In this document: piece after piece, positions 63,394-64,000 of the stretch | Position numbering within the stretch: the stretch's first letter is position 1 | Layout: every line of letters starts with the position of its first letter | Assembly (NCBI RefSeq): GCF_009646095.1 | Contig: NZ_CP045725.1 | Location: 2,294,001-2,358,000 of the forward strand | From: Raineyella fluvialis | GTDB lineage: Bacteria > Actinomycetota > Actinomycetes > Propionibacteriales > Propionibacteriaceae | DNA length: 64,000 nucleotides | Direction: 5' to 3' | Notes under the pieces: generated by a model | Told to the model about the DNA's origin: nothing | Database searches by the model: none | The model's input: only the letters and a program-made list of their open reading frames with translations | Position numbers and translations under genes: made by a program

Positions 63394-64000
63394 GTGGCAG
63401 ACCAGGGACATGACCGAGCGGGAGCCGGACCGGATCGAGGGACACCTCGTGATCGGACCGGCTCCCGCTCGGCGTCCGTGCCCGTTTCCGCGGACGCCGC
63501 CGACAGCTCCGCCGCGCGGGCGGTGGGACCGAGTGCAGCCCTACGGCTGGTTCTGCTCGGCACAGTCGTCGGGGTGCTGCTGATCTCGGCCGCGGTCAGC
63601 CTGCAGATCTACTTCCGCCAGCAACACCAGATGGCCTCCCTGGGCGCCGAGGTCACCCAGCGGCAGCAGGCCATCGACGAGCTCCACCGCCAGCTCTCCG
63701 CGTGGGACGACCCCGCCTACGTCCGACAGCAGGCCCGTCAGCGCCTCGGCTGGGTGATGCCGGGGGAGACCGGCTATCGGGTGATCGGATCCGACGGCAA
63801 GCCCCTCGAGGGCGCACAGCTCGACAGCCAGCGCAGCGACCAGGCCACCCCGGCCACGGACGCGTGGTGGATGAAGATGTGGGGCAGTACGGCGACGGCG
63901 GACCGCCCGACCCCGGCCACCGACGTCCCGGTCGGCACGAGCACCGCCTCACCCTCTCCGTCCGCGGCGTCCCCCTCGGCGCCGTCATCGGCCGTGTCGA
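63394..64000 (+). CDS. ftsB: FtsB/DivIC-like septum formation initiator, cut by window end
   Basis: An open frame runs to the window edge. A disordered N-terminus is followed by one membrane helix (RLVLLGTVVGVLLISAAVSL) and a coiled coil (HQMASLGAEVTQRQQAIDEL). Then comes the conserved DDPAYVRQQARQRLGWVMPGE and GYRVIG, the DivIC/FtsB signature. A Ser/Pro/Thr-rich tail continues past 64000. The position after eno matches Rv1024. The GTG at 63394 gives the longest protein, but a strong hairpin covers 63414-63472 and a GTG at 63478 just behind it may be the true start. Confidence 0.85.
   Translation, partial: MADQGHDRAGAGPDRGTPRDRTGSRSASVPVSADAADSSAARAVGPSAALRLVLLGTVVGVLLISAAVSLQIYFRQQHQMASLGAEVTQRQQAIDELHRQLSAWDDPAYVRQQARQRLGWVMPGETGYRVIGSDGKPLEGAQLDSQRSDQATPATDAWWMKMWGSTATADRPTPATDVPVGTSTASPSPSAASPSAPSSAVS
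63414..63472 (+). terminator. Large hairpin behind eno, possibly its terminator
   Basis: CCGAGCGGGAGCCGG (63414-63428) pairs perfectly with CCGGCTCCCGCTCGG (63458-63472), and the sequence between them pairs further with few mismatches. It lies 52 bp behind the eno stop. If it ends eno transcription, the ftsB-like gene must start later than its longest reading. Confidence 0.65.

Overview
The window is chromosomal DNA of a high-GC Gram-positive bacterium (Actinobacteria). The gene order fmdB – fthC – moeA/glp – rimJ – glpR – pmt/rsmI – tatD – rpfB … rsmA – ispE … glmU – prs – rplY – pth … mfd – mazG – eno – ftsB is the backbone known from Mycobacterium (Rv0991c to Rv1024) and relatives. GTG starts, ATGA/GTGA stop-start overlaps, an IdeR/DtxR regulator, a resuscitation-promoting factor and a protein O-mannosyltransferase fit the same group. 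A Propionibacteriaceae-like organism is my guess and is not proven here. I see no transposase, phage gene or CRISPR array.

Layout. 0–9.8 kb: an iron-regulator operon (SIS isomerase, dtxR, unknown Cys-rich protein), a SAF-domain membrane protein, ppk2, fmdB, fthC, then moeA(glp)–moaC–mogA–rimJ–glpR and tRNA-Ala(CGC). 10–20 kb: small metabolic and stress units, namely a carboxymuconolactone decarboxylase facing an XRE regulator with aldo/keto reductase and cupin, a methyltransferase, a rhodanese, a Tat-exported multicopper oxidase, a PrmC-like methyltransferase, an SRPBCC protein, cysE and an FAD oxidoreductase. 20–24.7 kb: pmt, rsmI, tatD, rpfB.

24.7–41.5 kb is a methylated-amine island that splits the usual rpfB–rsmA pair. 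Leftward from a 556-bp divergent control region runs a tightly overlapping operon: cupin, DmmA-like protein, ferredoxin reductase, heme-dependent N-demethylase fused to a second DmmA domain, second reductase, second N-demethylase, APC permease and a small membrane protein. Rightward run gmaS, mgsA, mgsB, mgsC, amt, a sarcosine-oxidase-type flavoprotein, an M20 amidohydrolase and an XRE-cupin regulator. Together they suggest secondary amine (dimethylamine-like) -> methylamine -> gamma-glutamylmethylamide -> N-methylglutamate -> glutamate. A single flavoprotein oxidase appears to replace the usual four-subunit N-methylglutamate dehydrogenase. GlnR-like 11-bp-periodic sites lie in front of both operons.

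41.5–64 kb returns to the backbone: rsmA, ispE, MarR, a DUF4188/MerR divergent pair, TetR, an odd tRNA-Gln, a DMFase-like lipoprotein, glmU, prs, rplY and pth. Then comes a two-gene EACC1 + membrane-anchored caspase module (52.5–55.4 kb), the most likely conflict/cell-death system here, followed by prsW, mfd, a lipoprotein, mazG, eno and the start of an ftsB-like gene cut by the window edge.

A caution for users: six genes (fthC, moeA, mgsC, amt, ispE and the lipoprotein before mazG) carry seven frameshifts. Each is repaired by adding one G/C to a short G or C run, so they look like sequencing under-calls rather than real pseudogenes.
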